Source of the DNA: Rothia nasimurium | GTDB taxonomy: Bacteria > Actinomycetota > Actinomycetes > Actinomycetales > Micrococcaceae | Direction: 5' to 3' | Assembly (NCBI RefSeq): GCF_928381705.1 | Contig: NZ_CAKMSR010000005.1 | Span: 62,001 to 126,000 of the forward strand | DNA length: 64,000 nt | Part shown: one piece after another, positions 35,586 to 45,428 of the stretch | Layout: every line of letters starts with the position of its first letter | Position numbering within the stretch: position 1 is the stretch's first letter | The notes under the pieces: model-generated | The model's database searches: none | The model's input: the letters and a program-made list of their open reading frames with translations, nothing else | Told to the model about the DNA's origin: nothing | Program-made: the position numbers and the translations under genes

Positions 35586-36941
35586 ATGTCTAGATTATTC
35601 GGAACCGACGGTGTTCGCGGCCTCGCTAACGAAGTGATTACTCCTGCTCTTGCTATGGAGCTTGCGCAGGCCGCATCCATCGTCCTTGGGTTCAATACGG
35701 TTAAAGAAGGTGTCCGCCCCAAGGCTGTTATCGCCCATGACTCCCGTATCTCAGGTGAGTTCATTGGCGCGGCAATGACCGCAGGCTTTGCAGCATCAGG
35801 TGTCGACGTGCTCGACGCGGGTATGGTGCCCACTCCCGCGGCGGCCTACCTGGTGGCAAGCACAGAAGCCGACTTCGGCGTCATGATTTCTGCTTCCCAT
35901 AACGCGGCTGAAGACAACGGAATTAAATTCCTGGCTCGCGGCGGTAAGAAGCTGGATGATGCGATTGAGGACGCCATTGAGGCCCTCTATCGCTCCAAGG
36001 ACTTCCGTTACCCCACCCACGGTGAGGTGGGGCGAGTCCGTCCGCTGACTGACGGTGAAGACCGCTACGTCACCCACCTGGTCTCAACCATGCCCGACCA
36101 CCGCCGCCTCAACGGCCTTAAGGTTGTACTGGACTGTGCTAACGGTGCCTCATCCGGGGTTTCTCCCGACGCCTTCCGTACCCTGGGAGCCAAGGTGTTT
36201 GTGATCGGCGCTGAACCCGATGGCATTAACATCAACGACGGTGTGGGCTCGACCCACCCCGAGAAGCTTCAGGAAGCGGTCGTTCGCCACAGTGCTGACC
36301 TGGGTATTGCCCACGACGGCGACGCCGACCGCTGTATGGCTGTCGATGAGCAGGGCAACCTGGTCGATGGCGATCAGATTATGTCGATTCTGGCGCTGTC
36401 GATGAAGGAAGCAGGAACCCTCAAGGATGACACCCTGGTCGCCACTGTCATGTCTTCACTGGGCCTGGAAATCTTCCTCAAGGAACACGGCATCAAGCTA
36501 GAGCGCACCGCTGTGGGCGACCGCTACGTGCTGGAATCCATGAACAAGAACGGCTTTAACCTGGGCGGTGAGCAGTCGGGCCACGTGATTATGTCGGACC
36601 ACGCCACCACCGGTGACGGCGTGTTGACCGGCCTGCATCTGGCTGCTGAAATGGCCCGTACCGGCCTGCCCCTCTCTGAGCTGGCTAACCGCATGCAGGC
36701 AACCCCCCAGAAGCTGATTAACGTCAAGGGCGTTGACCGCGCTGGCGTGGCTGGCTGTGTGCCCCTGCAAGAAGCGATTAAGGACGCCGAGGCCCAGCTG
36801 GGCGATACCGGTCGAGTTTTGCTTCGCCCCTCGGGTACCGAACCCCTAGTGCGAGTCATGGTTGAAGCTGAAACCCAGGAGGTTGCCGATGCAACCGCCC
36901 AGGCTCTAGCCGACGTCGTGGCTCGTGAACTGGCTATCTAA
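35586..36941 (+). CDS. glmM: Phosphoglucosamine mutase
   Basis: Converts glucosamine-6-phosphate to glucosamine-1-phosphate for UDP-GlcNAc. The 451 residues begin [12 protein letters not shown] and have the phosphoserine loop ISASHN with S104, the metal site DGDADR near 247-252, the sugar loop 'GGEQSGH' and the phosphate loop '[12 protein letters not shown]'. Acts just after the GlmS reaction, encoded at 39559. Confidence 0.98.
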   Translation: MSRLFGTDGVRGLANEVITPALAMELAQAASIVLGFNTVKEGVRPKAVIAHDSRISGEFIGAAMTAGFAASGVDVLDAGMVPTPAAAYLVASTEADFGVMISASHNAAEDNGIKFLARGGKKLDDAIEDAIEALYRSKDFRYPTHGEVGRVRPLTDGEDRYVTHLVSTMPDHRRLNGLKVVLDCANGASSGVSPDAFRTLGAKVFVIGAEPDGININDGVGSTHPEKLQEAVVRHSADLGIAHDGDADRCMAVDEQGNLVDGDQIMSILALSMKEAGTLKDDTLVATVMSSLGLEIFLKEHGIKLERTAVGDRYVLESMNKNGFNLGGEQSGHVIMSDHATTGDGVLTGLHLAAEMARTGLPLSELANRMQATPQKLINVKGVDRAGVAGCVPLQEAIKDAEAQLGDTGRVLLRPSGTEPLVRVMVEAETQEVADATAQALADVVARELAI

Positions 36942-36962
36942 GGTAGCCTCCTCTTAGCCCCT

Positions 36963-37008
36963 GCCGGGCCCTGTTCTCCCTCACCGGGGGAGCGGTGCCC
37001 GGCTTTTT
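36963..37008 (+). terminator. Intrinsic terminator after glmM
   Basis: Arms GCCGGGC (36963-36969) and GCCCGGC (36997-37003) with an inner CTCCC/GGGAG pairing, followed by TTTTT. Confidence 0.83.
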
Positions 37009-37081
37009 GCGCTCAAGCCTATACTTGTCTAACCTATGTGAGAAATTGTTTTCTCCGGTTATGCAAGAAACAACAGGGCAT

Positions 37082-37117
37082 GAGAAAGCCCCGGTAGGTA
37101 ACTACCGGGGCTTTCTC
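37082..37117. terminator. Hairpin between glmM and mscL, usable in both directions
   Basis: A perfect 16-bp stem (37082-37097 with 37102-37117) with GTAA loop and GAGAAAG/CTTTCTC ends, so each strand shows a T-containing tail. It lies 18 nt after the mscL stop on the minus strand. Confidence 0.8.
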
Positions 37118-37134
37118 TATCAAAGGATAGAAAA

Positions 37135-37515
37135 TTACTTGACGGTCAGCGCGTCGCGGATTTCCTTCAGCAGAGCAACCTGGGGATCCTCTTCCTCAAC
37201 CTTTTCTTCAAGGTCGAGCTTGGCAGCACGACGCTCGTTGAACTTGTTGATGGGCATAACGATGCAGAAGTACAGGGCTGCTGCAACGATGAGGAAGTTA
37301 ACAACTGCGGTCAGGAAGACACCGATTTTGACGTCGCCGAATGCTAGCCACTGATCGAAGGAAATATCTCCACCGGTCAGCATCGCGATGGCGGGCATCA
37401 TGACGGACTCAACGAGAGAGTTAACTACTGCAGTAAAGGCGGTACCAATGATCAGACCGACTGCGAGGTCGATGACGTTACCGCGGGTGATGAAATCTTT
37501 AAAACCACTAAGCAT
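37135..37515 (-). CDS. mscL: Large-conductance mechanosensitive channel MscL
   Basis: Emergency osmotic-release channel in the plasma membrane. The 126-residue protein has the start 'MLSGFKDFITRGNVIDLAVGLIIGTAFTAVV' with TM1 (about 15-45), a loop 'GDISFDQW', TM2 (about 68-90) and a charged C-terminal bundle. Length is normal. Single gene read leftward. Confidence 0.97.
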   Translation of the reverse strand: MLSGFKDFITRGNVIDLAVGLIIGTAFTAVVNSLVESVMMPAIAMLTGGDISFDQWLAFGDVKIGVFLTAVVNFLIVAAALYFCIVMPINKFNERRAAKLDLEEKVEEEDPQVALLKEIRDALTVK

Positions 37516-37596
37516 GAGTTCAAGAATAGCGGTTTCTGCCAGCGGTGAACACCAATCTGAGCTGAAATTTTCGCTGTAAACCAGTGGGTTTACTTA

Positions 37597-37613
37597 CAGG
37601 CTAGGGTAGCCTG
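37597..37613. promoter_or_regulatory. Palindrome CAGGCTA-GGG-TAGCCTG upstream of mscL
   Basis: A perfect 7-bp inverted repeat with a 3-nt centre, in the 144-nt gap between the carboxypeptidase gene and mscL, 82 nt before the mscL ATG. It partly resembles a DtxR/IdeR site (about 12 of 19) but could equally be the terminator hairpin of the upstream gene. Role unknown. Confidence 0.4.
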
Positions 37614-37659
37614 CCAGCTTATGCTAAAAATTTGTAGGTTACCGACCGTCAACCCCTCA

Positions 37660-38472
37660 CTAGGTACCCGTTTCTTGGTAGGTGGGGGCGGGCCCCGTAC
37701 CCCAGAAATCTTCTAGCGTTTCAAACCCGGATTCCTTCAGTGCGGTGGCTTCGTCAACACCGATATAGCGCAAATGCCAGGACTCATACCAGTAGCCGGT
37801 GGTTTCGTGGTGCCACCAGGGGTAGCGCACTACAAAGCCATAGCGGTGGGCGTTCTCGGCTGCCCACAGGGCAGCTGCCGTGTCCTTGAAGCAGGGCTGG
37901 AGGTCGCAGGCGCCACCGGTTCCGATATCGAGGGCAAGACCCGTTTGATGTTCCGAATAACCGGGGCGGGCAGAAGCCACATCTGCCTGATCTGTACCGT
38001 ACTGGGCAGCCCAGCTGGCGTAGGTTCCCTGCTGGGTCTCATACGACCGGTAGCCGCTGAGGGCCACCATGGGGGCACCAACTGCCGAAGCGTCAGCAAA
38101 CATGCGGTGCGCTGCTTGCGCTGCCTCGGCACGAAGCAGGACGGAGCCAAACGGCTGTAAATCATCAGGAGCGTAGGTGAGAGGGGAGAGAGGATTGTGC
38201 TTATTGACGAGAACCGTCATCGATGATGCCGACTCAATATCGGCAGGACGGCGCGTGGCAGCCTGGCTAGGGGCAGCTGACTCAGCGCTCGCGCTAGAAG
38301 AAGGTGGTGCGCTCGAAGAAGCTACCTGCTGAGGAATGGAAGCCGCCACTGAGCTGGCAGACGACGGGGCGGCGTCCGGCTCAGTGGATGTGCTCTGACC
38401 GCAGGCGGTCAGCGACAGAGCCATGAGGCTACCCGCTAAAGCCAATGAAAAGTGTGAAAGATAAGAGCGCAT
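37660..38472 (-). CDS. D-alanyl-D-alanine carboxypeptidase, VanY/M15B family lipoprotein
   Basis: Trims the terminal D-Ala from peptidoglycan stem peptides at the outer membrane face. The 270 residues have a lipobox ending at C24 (LTAC), a Ser/Ala/Pro-rich linker (28-75), then the zinc peptidase domain with SGYRSYETQ at 139-147, the ligands H175 and D182 in SEHQTGLALDIG, and the catalytic E230 and ligand H233 in ESWHLRYIG. Starts 2 nt after coaA ends, so probably co-transcribed with it. Confidence 0.92.
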   Translation of the reverse strand: MRSYLSHFSLALAGSLMALSLTACGQSTSTEPDAAPSSASSVAASIPQQVASSSAPPSSSASAESAAPSQAATRRPADIESASSMTVLVNKHNPLSPLTYAPDDLQPFGSVLLRAEAAQAAHRMFADASAVGAPMVALSGYRSYETQQGTYASWAAQYGTDQADVASARPGYSEHQTGLALDIGTGGACDLQPCFKDTAAALWAAENAHRYGFVVRYPWWHHETTGYWYESWHLRYIGVDEATALKESGFETLEDFWGTGPAPTYQETGT

Positions 38473-38474
38473 AC

Positions 38475-39431
38475 CTAGTTCTTCCGTAGCAGAACCTTAC
38501 GAATCTTGTGATCATGGGACTTCTTCAAGATCAGTCGGGCTCGCCCACGTGTGGGGCGCACATTCTCTCGCAGGTTAGGTTCGTTGATAGAGCGCCAAAT
38601 ACTCAAAGCTAGCTCAACCGCTGCGTCCTCCGATAAATCGGCATACCGTTTGAAGTAGGAGTTGGGGTTGGTAAAAGCTGACCGTTGCAGCTTCAAAAAC
38701 CGCTGCACATACCAGTGTTCGATGTCCCGTGTGGAGGCATCAACGTAGATAGAGAAATCAAAGAAGTCAGCCAGGCTCAGGGCTGAGCTTTTCTCGCTAT
38801 CAAGCTTGGCTGGGGCTAATACATTTAAGCCCTCGACAATGAGAACGTCGGGGCTGGTAACCTCAATGCGCTCACCCTCTACGATGTCGTAGTAGAGGTG
38901 GGAATACTTAGGGGCGGTGACGAGGGGAGCACCTGACTTCACTTCTGACACAAACCTCAAGAGGGCACGGCGGTCGTAGGACTCTGGGAAACCCTTGCGT
39001 CCCATAAGCCCCCGGCGTTCTAACTCGGCATTGGGGTAGAGGAAGCCATCGGTCGTCACTAGCTGGACGTTCGGGGTTGAGGGCCAGCGCCGGAGAAGCT
39101 CCTGCAGGACGCGCGCGGTAGTGGACTTGCCGACAGCTACTGACCCTGCCACACCGATAATAAAAGGGACTTTCTGGCCTTGAAGGCCTAAAAAGTCGTT
39201 CGTCATGTGGTTAGCGCTCGCGGCTGCATTGACGTAGAGGTTGAGCAGTCGAGAAATAGGAAGATAAACCTGAGCCACCTCATCTAGATCAATGGTCTCG
39301 CCCAGACCGCGAAGCTGCTGTAGTTCGTCCTCCGTCAGCGGAACCGAAATCTCGCTAGCGAGACGCGACCAGGTATCCCGGTCTAGCTCGGTAAAAGGAG
39401 AGTATTTAGAAGAAAGCGCGGACATGCTCAT
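38475..39431 (-). CDS. coaA: Type I pantothenate kinase
   Basis: First step of coenzyme A synthesis. The 318-residue protein has the P-loop [12 protein letters not shown] at 93-104, '[19 protein letters not shown]' and '[11 protein letters not shown]'. Two in-frame ATGs (39431, 39425) are possible starts, neither with a good ribosome site, so translation may be leaderless. Divergent from glmS. Confidence 0.95.
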   Translation of the reverse strand: MSMSALSSKYSPFTELDRDTWSRLASEISVPLTEDELQQLRGLGETIDLDEVAQVYLPISRLLNLYVNAAASANHMTNDFLGLQGQKVPFIIGVAGSVAVGKSTTARVLQELLRRWPSTPNVQLVTTDGFLYPNAELERRGLMGRKGFPESYDRRALLRFVSEVKSGAPLVTAPKYSHLYYDIVEGERIEVTSPDVLIVEGLNVLAPAKLDSEKSSALSLADFFDFSIYVDASTRDIEHWYVQRFLKLQRSAFTNPNSYFKRYADLSEDAAVELALSIWRSINEPNLRENVRPTRGRARLILKKSHDHKIRKVLLRKN

Positions 39432-39558
39432 TTACATCAGTCTAGAGGTCGGAAGAAAGAGCACCTAATATGACAGAGGTCTATAGAGAGGCAATAGGTT
39501 GCGACACTGTGGCGAAGACTGCAGTGGGTCAGCGAATTCTTAGATGTAAGATGAAGGC

Positions 39559-41442
39559 ATGTGTGGAATCGTAGGATACGTAAGTCTCGGCACTGCCGCA
39601 GACGGTAAGAAATTTGACCATACCGCATACGATGTGGTTCTCGAAGGTCTGCGCCGCCAGGAATACCGCGGCTATGACTCAGCCGGTGTCGCCCTCATTG
39701 GCGATAACGGCATCGAATTCCGTAAGAAGTCAGGCAAGCTTGTTAACCTCGAAGCTGAAGTAGAAGCCAACCCGCTGCCTGCTACCACTATCGGTATTGG
39801 TCACACCCGCTGGGCTACCCACGGTGGCCCCACCGATAACAATGCTCACCCGCACGTTGTCGACAACGGCCGCCTGGCAGTTGTACACAACGGCATCATC
39901 GAAAACTTCGCAGAGCTGCGTGCAGAACTGATTGAAGAAGGCTGCGAGTTCAAGTCACAGACCGACACCGAAATTGCCGCTAACCTGATTGCCTCCATCT
40001 ACAACAAGCTGGAGAGCAAGGACCTCACCGAGGCTGTCCGTCAGGCATCAAACCGCCTTGAAGGTGCCTTCACTATCCTGGTCATCCACGTTGACCACCC
40101 CGATCGTGTCGTAGCAACCCGTCGCAACTCACCCCTGGTTATTGGCCTGGGCGAAAACGAAAACTTCCTGGGCTCAGACGTCTCTGGCTTCATCGACTAC
40201 ACCAAGAAGGCAGTCGAAATGGGCCAGGACCAGATTGTTACCATCACCGGTAGCGACTACTCCATCATCGACTTCGAAGGTTTCCCCGCCAACGGCAAGG
40301 AATTCACCATCGAGTGGGACGCCGCTGCTGTTGAAAAGGGTGGCTACGACTCCTTCATGGAGAAGGAAATCCACGAGCAGCCCGCAGCCGTGCGCGATAC
40401 CCTGCTGGGCCGCCTGGACGAAAAGGGTAACCTGACCCTCGACGAACTTAAGATTGACGACGCCACCCTGCGTTCCGTCAACAAGATCATCGTTGTCGCC
40501 TGTGGTACCGCTGCCTACGCTGGCCAGGTAGCCCGCTACGCTATCGAGCACTGGTGCCGCATCCCCACCGAGGTCGAGCTGGCCCATGAGTTCCGCTACC
40601 GTGACCCCATCGTAGATGAGAAGACCCTGGTCGTTGCCCTCTCCCAGTCCGGCGAAACCATGGACACCCTCATGGCAGTGCGCCACGCCCAGGAACAGGG
40701 AGCCAAGGTTATTTCAATCTGTAACACCAACGGCTCAACTCTGCCCCGTGAATCCGATGCAGCTCTCTACACTCACGCGGGCCCCGAGATCGCAGTTGCA
40801 TCCACCAAGGCCTTCCTCTCGCAGATTGCTGCTGCCTACCTGCTCGGCCTCTACCTGGCCCAGCTGCGCGGCAACATGTACAAGGATGAAATCCGTACCA
40901 TCCTTGAAGAGCTGCAGAAGATGCCCGAGAAGATTCAGGCTGTTATCGACAACGAGCAGCAGGTCAAGGATCTCGGCACCTCTATGAAGGACGCCAAGTC
41001 CGTGCTCTTCCTGGGCCGCCACGTTGGCTTCCCCGTAGCCATGGAAGGCGCCCTGAAGCTCAAGGAAATCGCCTACCTGCACGCCGAAGGTTTCGCAGCT
41101 GGCGAGCTCAAGCACGGCCCCATCGCCCTGGTGGAAGAAGGCCAGCCCATCTTCGTCATCGTCCCCTCACCCAACGGCCGCGACTCCCTGCACTCCAAGG
41201 TTGTATCTAACATCCAGGAAGTCCGCGCTCGCGGTGCAGTGACCATCGTGATTGCTGAAGAGGGCGACACCGCTGTTGAGGAACACGCAGATCACATCAT
41301 CCGCATTCCTTCCTCACCCAGCCTGCTCCAGCCCCTGCTCTCCACTGTGCCCCTGCAGATCTTTGCCTGCTCAGTGGCTCATGCCAAGGGCTACGACGTT
41401 GACCAGCCCCGTAACCTGGCTAAGTCAGTAACCGTCGAGTAA
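39559..41442 (+). CDS. glmS: Glutamine-fructose-6-phosphate aminotransferase
   Basis: Makes glucosamine-6-phosphate from fructose-6-phosphate and glutamine. The 627 residues begin MCGIVGYV with the nucleophilic C2. The glutaminase domain spans 1-240 ('GHTRWATHGGPTDNNAHPH'), followed by two SIS domains ('ALSQSGETMDTLMAV', 'LGRHVGFPVAMEGALKLKEIAY') and the end 'DVDQPRNLAKSVTVE'. I see no glmS ribozyme in the 127-nt upstream gap. Works with GlmM encoded at 35586. Confidence 0.98.
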   Translation: MCGIVGYVSLGTAADGKKFDHTAYDVVLEGLRRQEYRGYDSAGVALIGDNGIEFRKKSGKLVNLEAEVEANPLPATTIGIGHTRWATHGGPTDNNAHPHVVDNGRLAVVHNGIIENFAELRAELIEEGCEFKSQTDTEIAANLIASIYNKLESKDLTEAVRQASNRLEGAFTILVIHVDHPDRVVATRRNSPLVIGLGENENFLGSDVSGFIDYTKKAVEMGQDQIVTITGSDYSIIDFEGFPANGKEFTIEWDAAAVEKGGYDSFMEKEIHEQPAAVRDTLLGRLDEKGNLTLDELKIDDATLRSVNKIIVVACGTAAYAGQVARYAIEHWCRIPTEVELAHEFRYRDPIVDEKTLVVALSQSGETMDTLMAVRHAQEQGAKVISICNTNGSTLPRESDAALYTHAGPEIAVASTKAFLSQIAAAYLLGLYLAQLRGNMYKDEIRTILEELQKMPEKIQAVIDNEQQVKDLGTSMKDAKSVLFLGRHVGFPVAMEGALKLKEIAYLHAEGFAAGELKHGPIALVEEGQPIFVIVPSPNGRDSLHSKVVSNIQEVRARGAVTIVIAEEGDTAVEEHADHIIRIPSSPSLLQPLLSTVPLQIFACSVAHAKGYDVDQPRNLAKSVTVE

Positions 41443-41463
41443 AGCGCTTGTCGTAAAGACAGG

Positions 41464-41501
41464 AGGACCCCGTGCCCTATCAAGGTACGGGGTCCTTTTT
41501 G
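41464..41501 (+). terminator. Intrinsic terminator after glmS
   Basis: A 13-bp stem with one mismatch (41464-41476 with 41484-41496, AGGACCCCGT paired with ACGGGGTCCT) followed by TTTTTG. Confidence 0.87.
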
Positions 41502-41573
41502 TCTCCCTCGACAGGGGCGTAGAATGAGCCGAAGACCTCTTCAAACAGGCACCGGCATAAAGGAGAAGCCGCC

Positions 41574-42011
41574 GTGATTATTGGTACCGGCACGGACGTC
41601 GTCAATATAGAGCGATTCGCTGCCCTGCTTGAGCGCACCCCGGCCCTGCTGGAACGGCTTTTTGTGCCGGGGGAGCGGGGGCTGCCCGTCCGCTCCCTAG
41701 CTGCCCGTTTTGCTGCCAAGGAGGCTGTCGCTAAGGCCCTGCGGGCTCCGGCAGGTATGTCCTGGCAGGATTGCTGGGTGGAGAAGGACGCGGACGGCGC
41801 CCCCTACCTGGTCGCAGAAGGGACGGTTGCCCGGCGAGCTGCTGAACTGGGGATCAACCGCTGGCACCTCACGATGAGCCACGATGAACCTATAGCTACC
41901 GCAACCGTTGTGGCAGAGCACCTGAGCGACAGTGACCTGTTGAACCTGTTGCGTTTAGATCCCTCTGCCCGGGGGCTGCTGTTAGCTCGCCCGGTAGAAG
42001 AGGGGAACTAG
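41574..42011 (+). CDS. acpS: Holo-[acyl-carrier-protein] synthase
   Basis: Attaches phosphopantetheine to the acyl carrier protein of fatty acid synthesis. The 145 residues have '[12 protein letters not shown]' with the metal Asp near D8 and '[13 protein letters not shown]' near 44-56, the two family motifs. It is somewhat longer than the usual 120-125 at the C-terminus. GTG start with AGGAGAAG. AcpS enzymes usually do not modify NRPS carriers, so I do not assign it to the siderophore pathway. nnrD follows 1 nt later. Confidence 0.93.
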   Translation: MIIGTGTDVVNIERFAALLERTPALLERLFVPGERGLPVRSLAARFAAKEAVAKALRAPAGMSWQDCWVEKDADGAPYLVAEGTVARRAAELGINRWHLTMSHDEPIATATVVAEHLSDSDLLNLLRLDPSARGLLLARPVEEGN

Positions 42012-42012
42012 A

Positions 42013-42936
42013 GTGGCTAGCGCCAAAGAATTGGCCCACGGGGACGTCGAACAATATGTCACTTGCCCTACTTCTTCCTCTCATAAGTACACCCGCGGGG
42101 TGTTAGGTCTGCTGACCGGGAGCGATACCTACCCGGGTGCTGCCCTCATGTCTGCCCGGGCTGCCGTCAATACCGGGGTCGGCATGGTTCGGTTTGCTGG
42201 AACGTCCTCCCTGAACTTCCAGGTACAGCTGGCAGTGCCTGAAGCTGTATGCAGCGTGAGCGAAGCCGAGAATCTACACGTAGATGCCTGGGCTCTTGGC
42301 TCAGGTATTGCCGGCGAAGCGCGAGAAGCTGAAGCCCTGGCCGTCCTTGCGGGAGGGCAGCCGGCTGTTATTGACGCAGGTGCAGTATCCCTAGCTGCCC
42401 GGCTGGTGACTGACGGGCTAGAGCTGACGGCACACCATATTCTGACCCCTCATGCCGGTGAGCTGGTCGATGCCCTGACCTGGATTTTTGCCTTGGCGCC
42501 GTCCGCGCTCTATGCCGTGGACCCCGAGCTCACCGAGCCACCCAGCCGGGAGCAGATCGAAGCTGACCCGTACCGCTTTGCCCGCCTACTGGCTCAGGTA
42601 ACGGGTGCAACTGTTCTGCTTAAGGGCAGCACGACCATCTTCGCCGCACCCACCGGTGAGCTCTTTCAGATAACCAGCGAGAACCACTGGCTGGCCACCG
42701 CCGGTAGCGGGGATACTCTCACCGGTATTCTGGGGGCTCTTCTTGCCCGCTATCAGGCAGAAGAATCCAAGCCCGGTGCCCTCTCAACTGACTACGCCAG
42801 GCTAGCGGGGGCGGCCGTCCGGGTCCACCAGTTAGCAGCAGGCCTGGTGCACGGAGCAGGGATTTCTGGCCCCACGCCACCTACCCTGGTGGCCCAGAAG
42901 ATCCCAGAGGCCGTTGCCATATTCCTTGAGCTGTAG
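42013..42936 (+). CDS. nnrD: ADP/ATP-dependent NAD(P)H-hydrate dehydratase
   Basis: Repairs hydrated NAD(P)H. The 307-residue protein is the YjeF C-terminal (ribokinase-like) domain: 'KYTRGVLGLLTGSDTYPGAALMSARAA', 'LTPHAGEL', 'VLLKGSTT' and the catalytic 'TAGSGDTLTGILGALLA' with Asp near 236. No epimerase (NnrE) domain is fused, and I see no NnrE gene in the window. GTG start, 1 nt after acpS. Confidence 0.92.
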   Translation: MASAKELAHGDVEQYVTCPTSSSHKYTRGVLGLLTGSDTYPGAALMSARAAVNTGVGMVRFAGTSSLNFQVQLAVPEAVCSVSEAENLHVDAWALGSGIAGEAREAEALAVLAGGQPAVIDAGAVSLAARLVTDGLELTAHHILTPHAGELVDALTWIFALAPSALYAVDPELTEPPSREQIEADPYRFARLLAQVTGATVLLKGSTTIFAAPTGELFQITSENHWLATAGSGDTLTGILGALLARYQAEESKPGALSTDYARLAGAAVRVHQLAAGLVHGAGISGPTPPTLVAQKIPEAVAIFLEL

Positions 42937-42947
42937 AGCCTATACCA

Positions 42948-42982
42948 AAGGCCGGTTACCGTAACGGTAACCGGCCTTCTTG
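42948..42982. terminator. Hairpin between convergent nnrD and sugar transferase genes
   Basis: A perfect 13-bp stem (42948-42960 with 42966-42978) with AAGG/CCTT ends, followed by CTT on the plus strand and GGTAT on the other. It can stop transcription from both sides. Confidence 0.82.
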
Positions 42983-42992
42983 CATACGAGTT

Positions 42993-44465
42993 CTAGTAGG
43001 CGCCGTCCTTGGCGAAGACCGCGCGGACGGTGCGGAAGAGAATGACGATATCGCTCATAACCGACCAGTTCTCAACATAGTAGAGGTCTAGGCGAATAGA
43101 CTCTTCCCAGGAAAGATTCGAGCGGCCAGAGACCTGCCAGAGGCCGGTAATGCCGGGCTTGACTAGCAGGCGGCGGTAGGCGTCCTCTTCGTACTGCTCA
43201 ACCTCAGAAGGCAGCGGGGGGCGGGGGCCTACCAGCGACATATCGCCGACAAAGACGTTCCAGAGCTGGGGAAGCTCATCGATAGAGTACTTGCGGATGA
43301 ACTTGCCGATCTTAGTGATGCGGGGGTCGTCTGCCATCTTGAAGAGCACCCCGTTACCCTCGTTCTGATCCATGAGCTCCTTTTTGAGCTCTTCTGCGTT
43401 GGTTACCATGGAGCGGAACTTAATCATGTGGAAAGGAGTGCCGCGGTAGCCGACGCGTTCCTGCAGGAAGAAGATGGGTCCACCGTCCTTCTTGACCAGC
43501 AGGGCAACCGGAACCAGCAGGGGGGCCAGGAAAATTAGGCCCAGGCCCGAGGCTACAACATCGATAGCTCGCTTAATCAGGGCCTGCATGCCTTCGATGC
43601 GGGGAGTGTGAACGTGAATTAGGGGCACGCCGTTGAGGGGCTGGGTATGGATGCGGGGGCCCGCGATATCGGTCATGGCAGGTGCCATGATGAGTGCGAC
43701 GTGGGCGGCTGCCAGCGCCCAGCCCAGACGGCGCAGCTCTGTGGGGTTGAGGCCGTGACCGGTGGAGACAGCTACCGCGTGAATATTGTTCTCACGGACT
43801 ACCTTGAGGACCTCGGCTGCATCGGGCGAGTAGCCCAGGGTCGGGATAGCCCCCTCGGCGAGCTGGGTGCCGGGACGAGAGCGGGGCAGGTAGGCTGCTA
43901 CCGGAGAGAGGCCTGATGTGCGGGCCCCCTGGAGGGTGTTGTAGAGGTGCTCGCCCGAGGCTGAGTCACCGATAATCATGACGCGGGAAAGTGCGCGCCC
44001 CTTATACCGCCAGTGAACGAGCCAGCGGCGGACGCCCCAGCGGGCGCAGAGCAGCAGAACAATGCCGATGGGGTAGGCCAGCATGACGTAGGTGCGGGCA
44101 AAATCAATTTTGGTCAGGTAGGAGAAGATTGCGATAACCGCGAAGAAGTAGGTTGTCGCTTTAGTGACGAGTCGGTATTCATCGACGCCATGGCCCAGGT
44201 AACGGATGTTGCGGCTATTGGCGATTGACAAGACAAAGAACCAAATCATGCCAAAAACGATGCCGGTTCCCACATACCCAAGCGGAAGGGGAGTACGGGA
44301 TACAACTTCGGTGTTTTGAAAGCCGAAGCTGACGATATGCGACACCGTGATAGCCACCGCAATAGCCAAAATATCGACTAGGTAAAGCGCAGCTTTGACC
44401 TTAGGATGCCAGGTGCGGCGGTTACGGGTTTCTGCCCACCGCTCCTCAATGTACTGTTCGTTCAC
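42993..44465 (-). CDS. Polyprenyl-phosphate sugar-1-phosphate transferase (WcaJ/CpsE family)
   Basis: Starts synthesis of a surface polysaccharide or teichuronic-like glycan by moving a hexose-1-phosphate to undecaprenyl phosphate. The 490-residue protein has four N-terminal membrane helices (about 25-145), a Rossmann-like CoA-binding-type middle domain (about 150-280), a fifth hydrophobic segment near 300, and the catalytic domain with 'FLQERVGYRGTPFHMIKFRSM', 'KYSIDELPQLWNVFVGDMSLVGPRPP' and 'KPGITGLWQVSGRS'. GTG start at 44465. No other polysaccharide genes are adjacent; the sugar is unknown. Confidence 0.93.
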   Translation of the reverse strand: MNEQYIEERWAETRNRRTWHPKVKAALYLVDILAIAVAITVSHIVSFGFQNTEVVSRTPLPLGYVGTGIVFGMIWFFVLSIANSRNIRYLGHGVDEYRLVTKATTYFFAVIAIFSYLTKIDFARTYVMLAYPIGIVLLLCARWGVRRWLVHWRYKGRALSRVMIIGDSASGEHLYNTLQGARTSGLSPVAAYLPRSRPGTQLAEGAIPTLGYSPDAAEVLKVVRENNIHAVAVSTGHGLNPTELRRLGWALAAAHVALIMAPAMTDIAGPRIHTQPLNGVPLIHVHTPRIEGMQALIKRAIDVVASGLGLIFLAPLLVPVALLVKKDGGPIFFLQERVGYRGTPFHMIKFRSMVTNAEELKKELMDQNEGNGVLFKMADDPRITKIGKFIRKYSIDELPQLWNVFVGDMSLVGPRPPLPSEVEQYEEDAYRRLLVKPGITGLWQVSGRSNLSWEESIRLDLYYVENWSVMSDIVILFRTVRAVFAKDGAY

Positions 44466-44641
44466 TAGTGTGTATTCCCCTAAAGATGGTGCCTGCTCCG
44501 GGTGCGAGAGTGAGGTGGGCAGACCTGTACGATTAGGCTTTTAATACTACAGTGCTAGTCGGCCTAAGAGCAGGCCGATTTTCTGAAATATGCTTCACAC
44601 TTTCAGCTGAAAGTAACTTATCCTTACTGGTCAGGGTGTTC

Positions 44642-45418
44642 TTAGCTACTGAGACCGGCCTCTGCCAGGATGAAGTCAATCACCGGTTCATAGAGGTGAG
44701 GGGTGACGTTATCGTCCATGGGCACTGCAACGAGAATTTGCCCTTGCTCGGCTGAAACGAAAAGCCCGGGGTCGTTGCAGTCTGCAATGCCGATGGTGGG
44801 TATCCCCGCGGACGCCGCATATCCGGCGAGACCGTGATCGGCAATGACAAGCTCCGGTGTAATTCCTCGTTCCTGGAGCTGGGTCAGTGCCAGCTGCATG
44901 GGGCCTGGGAAGTGGGTATGCTGCAGGTTGCCGTACTGCTCGAACATAATGACGTCAAAGATTTGGCGGATATCGCCGTCAAGAAAACGGTCGCCCTCCT
45001 CGATGGTCAGGACGGTTGCCCCATGAGTTTTGGCTGCTGCTGCAAGACGGGCGTAGATAGGGAAAAGGCCGGCGGGGTGGCCGGTGGCAAAAAGCAGGCT
45101 TTTACCCGCCCGTACTGCGTCACCGAAGATACGGGCGTATTCGGTGAGCCCATCAATACAGAGATCAGCGCTGATGGTGTCTTGGCCCTCCCTGTGATTG
45201 GGGTCGGAGCTGGTGCCGACCCTGCGCACCATTAGCTCGAAGATGTCGTCGACGGTCCAGTCCCTGGTCCACTTCACACCGAACTCTAGGTGCTCATTGC
45301 CCTCAACAAAGCCCTGCATATGGGCGAGGTTGTTCTCACGGGCGGTTGCTACCTGCCCGGTGATCCGGGATTTATCGAGGTAGGCTGCGAATTCTGGGCG
45401 GGTCATGGAAAAGGTCAC
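44642..45418 (-). CDS. Phosphatase-like conserved actinobacterial protein beside mshA
   Basis: A 258-residue cytoplasmic protein without membrane segments. I recall homologues annotated only as 'phosphatase' in actinobacteria. Conserved-looking blocks are 'FATGHPAGLFPIYARLA', 'VIADHGLAGYAA', 'GIADCNDPGLF' and 'VPMDDNVTPHLYEP'; their Asp, His and Asn residues could bind metal. The GTG at 45418 follows AGGAGGA closely; an upstream ATG at 45442 lies inside mshA and lacks a ribosome site. Ten nt after mshA, so co-transcribed. A role in mycothiol synthesis is an inference. Confidence 0.75.
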   Translation of the reverse strand: MTFSMTRPEFAAYLDKSRITGQVATARENNLAHMQGFVEGNEHLEFGVKWTRDWTVDDIFELMVRRVGTSSDPNHREGQDTISADLCIDGLTEYARIFGDAVRAGKSLLFATGHPAGLFPIYARLAAAAKTHGATVLTIEEGDRFLDGDIRQIFDVIMFEQYGNLQHTHFPGPMQLALTQLQERGITPELVIADHGLAGYAASAGIPTIGIADCNDPGLFVSAEQGQILVAVPMDDNVTPHLYEPVIDFILAEAGLSS

Positions 45419-45428
45419 GGGGTTCCTC

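Noticed and set aside
39432..39558. glmS ribozyme/riboswitch upstream of glmS
   Set aside because: Only about 127 nt separate coaA and glmS and I see none of the conserved core; the arrangement in actinobacteria does not require one.
41574..42011. AcpS as the carrier-activating enzyme of the siderophore synthetase
   Set aside because: It sits with nnrD and glmS in a housekeeping context and is of the short AcpS type, which generally prefers fatty acid carrier protein.
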